64,000 nt of DNA from JADHLJ01 sp038118725 (lineage in GTDB: Bacteria; Pseudomonadota; Alphaproteobacteria; Thalassobaculales; Thalassobaculaceae), in assembly GCA_038118725.1 (NCBI GenBank), contig JAYOIK010000010.1:15670-79669 (forward strand). The letters run 5' to 3'. Positions 61,396 through 64,000 of this stretch are shown one piece after another. The position numbers were made by a program, and so were the translations under genes. The number at the start of each line of letters is the position of its first letter. The first letter of the stretch is position 1. The notes beneath the pieces were generated by a model that saw nothing but the letters and a program-made list of their open reading frames with translations, was not told the DNA's origin and did not search any database.

Positions 61396-63044
61396 GACTT
61401 ACCAAAATTCGCTTTGAGATATTTCTCCCGGGATCGTTGACGAGAAATCTTTCCCGAAGACGATTTCAACAACCAGCCCGGAGGGACGATTGTCACGATG
61501 GTCGGAGTCAGTCCGGTCAATTCCGTTACTCTTTCATTCAATGCTTGTCGAATTTCGTCCAGCGGCGTCTCGGCGTTCTCCGGTTCCGCTAACAGGACAA
61601 CCCCTTGTGTACCTTCTCGCTGCTGATCGATACCGAAAACCGCGATACGACCCGACTTGACACCAGTGACCGCCTCCGCCGCAAGCTCAATCACCGCCGG
61701 ATCAATCAGATTGCCTGCTCGGTTGATCATGTCATCCCCACGTCCAAGGACGAAAAGTTCCCCATCACTCAAAAAACCAAGGTCATTGGTTGCGTACCAG
61801 CCATCTTGCGAGACCGGCCAGAACCGCACGCCATCCGTGTAGGATTCAACCAAAGTAGGACTGGCAATCTCAATTTGACCAACTTTCCGGTTTGCCGGCG
61901 CTTCGTTGCCATCGATGCGCAAGCGCATTCCCGGCAGAATATGACCCGAACTGGCAATCGATCTTCCAAGCTCTCCCGGATCCAATTCGGCCCAATGGCC
62001 GCCATCGTCGGAAACGATAGCCACCGTTTCTCCTCTTGCCGCCGCGCCATGGGCTGATTGGGTAACAGCAAACACATTCTCCGCCATTGCATAACAGGTC
62101 CCGAGGGCACTCTCTGAAAAGCCGAAGCATTTGAAACAATCAACGAAACGATCCATTGACGTCTTGGAAACGACCTCCGAGCAATTGATGATCAAGCGCG
62201 CGGAAGAAAAAGCGTTGTCCGGGATCCGCCAAGAGGCGCGCCAACGATTCACCATGAACTCGAACGCAAAGTTTGGCATCCAGCACAAGGTTCCGTTGTG
62301 CCGGGCGAAAGCGTCCAACAACCATCGAGGTTTGGCAAGCCATCGAAACGGGGATGTGCAAACAAACCTTGAGCCTCGCAACAAGGCGCCGAATGCTGCG
62401 GCGATAAGCCCCATATCATGGTAAAGTGGGAGCCACGACACCACGACGTCATCTTTCCGCCAATCGACCGCCCTGCCATACAAGTCCAGCTGTGCGAGAA
62501 GTTGCCTCTCCTTGACGATCATTCCTTTCCTGATCCCCGTCGTGCCGGACGACTGTTGATAGAACCGTATCGGGCTCGTTGGTTGAACGACGAGGTTCGC
62601 GGCGGTGTCATCACCGAATATCTGTTCGAGATCAATCACGGTTAGATCCAAGGGGGATTCCGCGATGGAACGTTTGACCTCGCCGGCCGCCAAGAATACC
62701 GCATTCGTGTGAGTCTCGCCGATCACCCGGAATTCAGCGGCGTAGCGCTCGGGCGCGATTTTGGCGTTGGGTGGGGTTAAAAGGCCCGGTACGCGTCCCG
62801 CCCACATCGCGGCAAGAAAGGTCAACCATTGCGTCTCGGGGTCTTCCGAAATTATCAGAACCAGACTCCCGTCGGGCGTGGCCTCCGAGATTCTCGCGGC
62901 CAACCGCGGCAAACGAACAAGTAGCTCCGCGCCCGAGTAACTTTGTATATCAGCGCCTTTTTCGAAGACCATAAGGAGTTGTTGGTCACCATCCCCTAGG
63001 TGGGAAGCGACTCTAGACCAGAAACCATCGGAGAGATTGGACAA
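61392..63044 (-). CDS. FAAL-like acyl-AMP ligase
   Basis: A 550-residue adenylate-forming enzyme. It has core motif A3 FYQQSSGTTGIRKG at residues 161-174, the FAAL-typical SWLPLYHDMGL at 203-213, an ATP/ribose region YATNDLGFLSDGELFVLGR, and the C-terminal catalytic Lys532 in SSSGKIS. FAAL-type enzymes activate a carboxylic acid as the AMP ester and pass it to a carrier protein, here presumably the adjacent ACP. It starts 7 bp after the oxygenase gene. The acid is unknown. Confidence 0.88.
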   Translation of the reverse strand: MSNLSDGFWSRVASHLGDGDQQLLMVFEKGADIQSYSGAELLVRLPRLAARISEATPDGSLVLIISEDPETQWLTFLAAMWAGRVPGLLTPPNAKIAPERYAAEFRVIGETHTNAVFLAAGEVKRSIAESPLDLTVIDLEQIFGDDTAANLVVQPTSPIRFYQQSSGTTGIRKGMIVKERQLLAQLDLYGRAVDWRKDDVVVSWLPLYHDMGLIAAAFGALLRGSRFVCTSPFRWLAKPRWLLDAFARHNGTLCWMPNFAFEFMVNRWRASWRIPDNAFSSARLIINCSEVVSKTSMDRFVDCFKCFGFSESALGTCYAMAENVFAVTQSAHGAAARGETVAIVSDDGGHWAELDPGELGRSIASSGHILPGMRLRIDGNEAPANRKVGQIEIASPTLVESYTDGVRFWPVSQDGWYATNDLGFLSDGELFVLGRGDDMINRAGNLIDPAVIELAAEAVTGVKSGRIAVFGIDQQREGTQGVVLLAEPENAETPLDEIRQALNERVTELTGLTPTIVTIVPPGWLLKSSSGKISRQRSREKYLKANFGKS

Positions 63045-63051
63045 GGCTGGA

Positions 63052-63873
63052 TCAACCGCGGGGATGGACGAGATTCCAGAGCAATACCCGTCGACAGGCG
63101 TCGGGCTGATCGATTTCTCTTACCCCGTGCCAAAGCTGGCTGTTGTTGAGAAAAACGAACCCGGAATTCGGTCGATACGGGGCGGCGAACACTTCGTCAA
63201 AAAAATCAAAAGGATTATATCCCACCAAACGTATTTTCCCCTCTCGCAGATCTAAAATAGTCGATCTTTTTAGTTGATAGACACGCGTGCCAAATCGATC
63301 GGGATCGGTCGGTCTGGCGATATACAAAATCATCGAGACGATTTTCAAATCAGAGTCACGATGCACCGGCAGAGAACAGCCCTCTCTATCTTCCTGCAGA
63401 ACGACTTCGGTCTCCAAAGTGTCGAGTATGAGGTCTTTGACCGCTAGCGCCGCTTCCTTCGAAATCTCTGGGTCGCTCAACCGTTCCAACACCGCCCGCG
63501 CCACGAAATCGCTTTTCAGCCACCCCACCAGCCAGTGCCAAAAAACGACAGCGGCTTCGCATGGAAGTTGCGCACTTAGTTCGCCGAGCGGTTCTTCCAG
63601 ACGATTGGACGAGTATTTGTTCTCGAACTCTGGACGTCGTGTGCGGACAAGAGCCGAATCATTCAACGATTCGAAAAAGCCATCGCCAGGCCAAAATCGA
63701 TCCATAAGGGCATAGATTTCCGCGGGCAGAAAGTTCTGAAAGGCGAAGTGCGGCGTAACCTCCGTCTGGACATTGGTGACGGAAAGCATGTCGACAAGAT
63801 GACGGTTTGCTCTCTCCGTCATGGCATCGGGATTGACGGCGATCCCAGTCCCAGCTTCGATTTCAACGTTCAA
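63052..63873 (-). CDS. 2-oxoglutarate/Fe(II) oxygenase-like protein
   Basis: A 273-residue protein. The double-stranded-helix core has a plausible iron triad: H171-x-D173 (PVHRDSD) and H249 (QLWHGV), with Arg261/262 following for 2-oxoglutarate. The pattern is of the prolyl-4-hydroxylase-like or phytanoyl-type groups, not the TauD type. The TTG at 63873 is the likely start, with GGAGG nine bases upstream, overlapping the stop of the upstream gene; ATG 63822 is the alternative. It is the second gene of the operon with FAAL and ACP. Confidence 0.78.
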   Translation of the reverse strand: MNVEIEAGTGIAVNPDAMTERANRHLVDMLSVTNVQTEVTPHFAFQNFLPAEIYALMDRFWPGDGFFESLNDSALVRTRRPEFENKYSSNRLEEPLGELSAQLPCEAAVVFWHWLVGWLKSDFVARAVLERLSDPEISKEAALAVKDLILDTLETEVVLQEDREGCSLPVHRDSDLKIVSMILYIARPTDPDRFGTRVYQLKRSTILDLREGKIRLVGYNPFDFFDEVFAAPYRPNSGFVFLNNSQLWHGVREIDQPDACRRVLLWNLVHPRG

Positions 63874-64000
63874 TGCGTCAAGCCTCCACGACTATAAACC
63901 AAGTCCAAGCGACCGAAATGCCGTTCGGAAAGCGCGTCCGACAATTGCACGCCGCCTTCGAGTTCCGATGTGCTCTCGGGCGGACGAGAAACTATCACGA
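63870..64000 (-). CDS. 3' end of an unknown gene running off the window
   Basis: The final 42 codons of a minus-strand frame whose TGA (63870-63872) overlaps the TTG start of the oxygenase gene, which indicates coupled translation. The visible end includes EGGVQLSDALSERHFGRLD. The rest lies outside the window, so no family can be assigned. Confidence 0.5.
   Translation of the reverse strand, partial: VIVSRPPESTSELEGGVQLSDALSERHFGRLDLVYSRGGLTH

Overview
The window reads as part of a GC-rich alphaproteobacterial chromosome, probably a Rhodospirillales-type organism. That placement is inferred from gene content: a ccmABC block, a DUF6481 protein, a PadR/DUF2306 pair, an Rrf2/truncated-haemoglobin pair, stand-alone HisD and IlvD/Edd paralogues, many SDR and amidohydrolase catabolic enzymes, and dispersed REP/MITE-like repeats. 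It is a draft assembly with three 100-N gaps (15902-16001, 25057-25156, 54038-54137). No rRNA, tRNA or CRISPR array was recognised.

Layout. 0.1-5.1 kb: a YkgJ-like metal-binding protein with DUF6481, a serine hydrolase, a small basic protein coupled to a membrane-anchored TPR protein, and a TauD-type dioxygenase. 5.4-7.5 kb: heme exporter ccmABC. 7.5-11.2 kb: an alpha/beta-barrel protein, a Gfo/Idh/MocA oxidoreductase, an SDR and padR-DUF2306. 11.3-18.7 kb: a HisD paralogue, a divergent NsrR-like regulator and group III truncated haemoglobin (a probable nitric-oxide response unit), an amidohydrolase, an acyl-CoA dehydrogenase broken by a gap, and a DASS/SLC13 carrier. 18.7-28.5 kb: an SbcC/SbcD-like (YhaN/YhaO-like) pair whose SbcD-like partner appears to start at CTG, a Lys-rich exported protein, a response regulator and a large multi-PAS hybrid histidine kinase.

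28.5-38.9 kb is a run of eleven minus-strand genes. It ends in a tight six-gene catabolic operon: amidohydrolase, isocitrate-lyase-family enzyme, thioesterase, L-idonate-dehydrogenase-like enzyme, luciferase-like monooxygenase and Asp/Glu-racemase-superfamily enzyme. 39.3-41.8 kb holds an isolated, lower-GC 855-residue beta-rich protein of unknown family, the most unusual single gene here. 42.1-48.2 kb: dusA, yciB, an MFS carrier, a GST, a TauE permease, a GNAT and a PfkB kinase. 48.5-53.8 kb: a Stf0-type sulfotransferase, KDPG aldolase, a glycosyltransferase, a PrpF-family isomerase and a Sel1-repeat protein. 54.4-58.4 kb: a YghU-type GST, a GMC oxidoreductase and a HIBADH-family dehydrogenase.

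58.4-61.1 kb is a decayed, repeat-rich zone. It has tandem and inverted repeats, the C-terminal half of a second HIBADH-family gene and an IS256-family transposase remnant. Immediately beyond it, 61.2-64.0 kb carries a compact lower-GC operon (unknown gene, 2OG-Fe(II)-oxygenase-like protein, FAAL-like adenylating enzyme, acyl carrier protein) that runs off the window. It looks like the edge of a laterally acquired biosynthetic cluster.

A family of roughly 100-130 bp elements, bounded by inverted repeats with the core CCGTCGYCCTGRCG, sits in at least eight intergenic places. It accounts for most of the otherwise empty spacers and for one of the assembly gaps.
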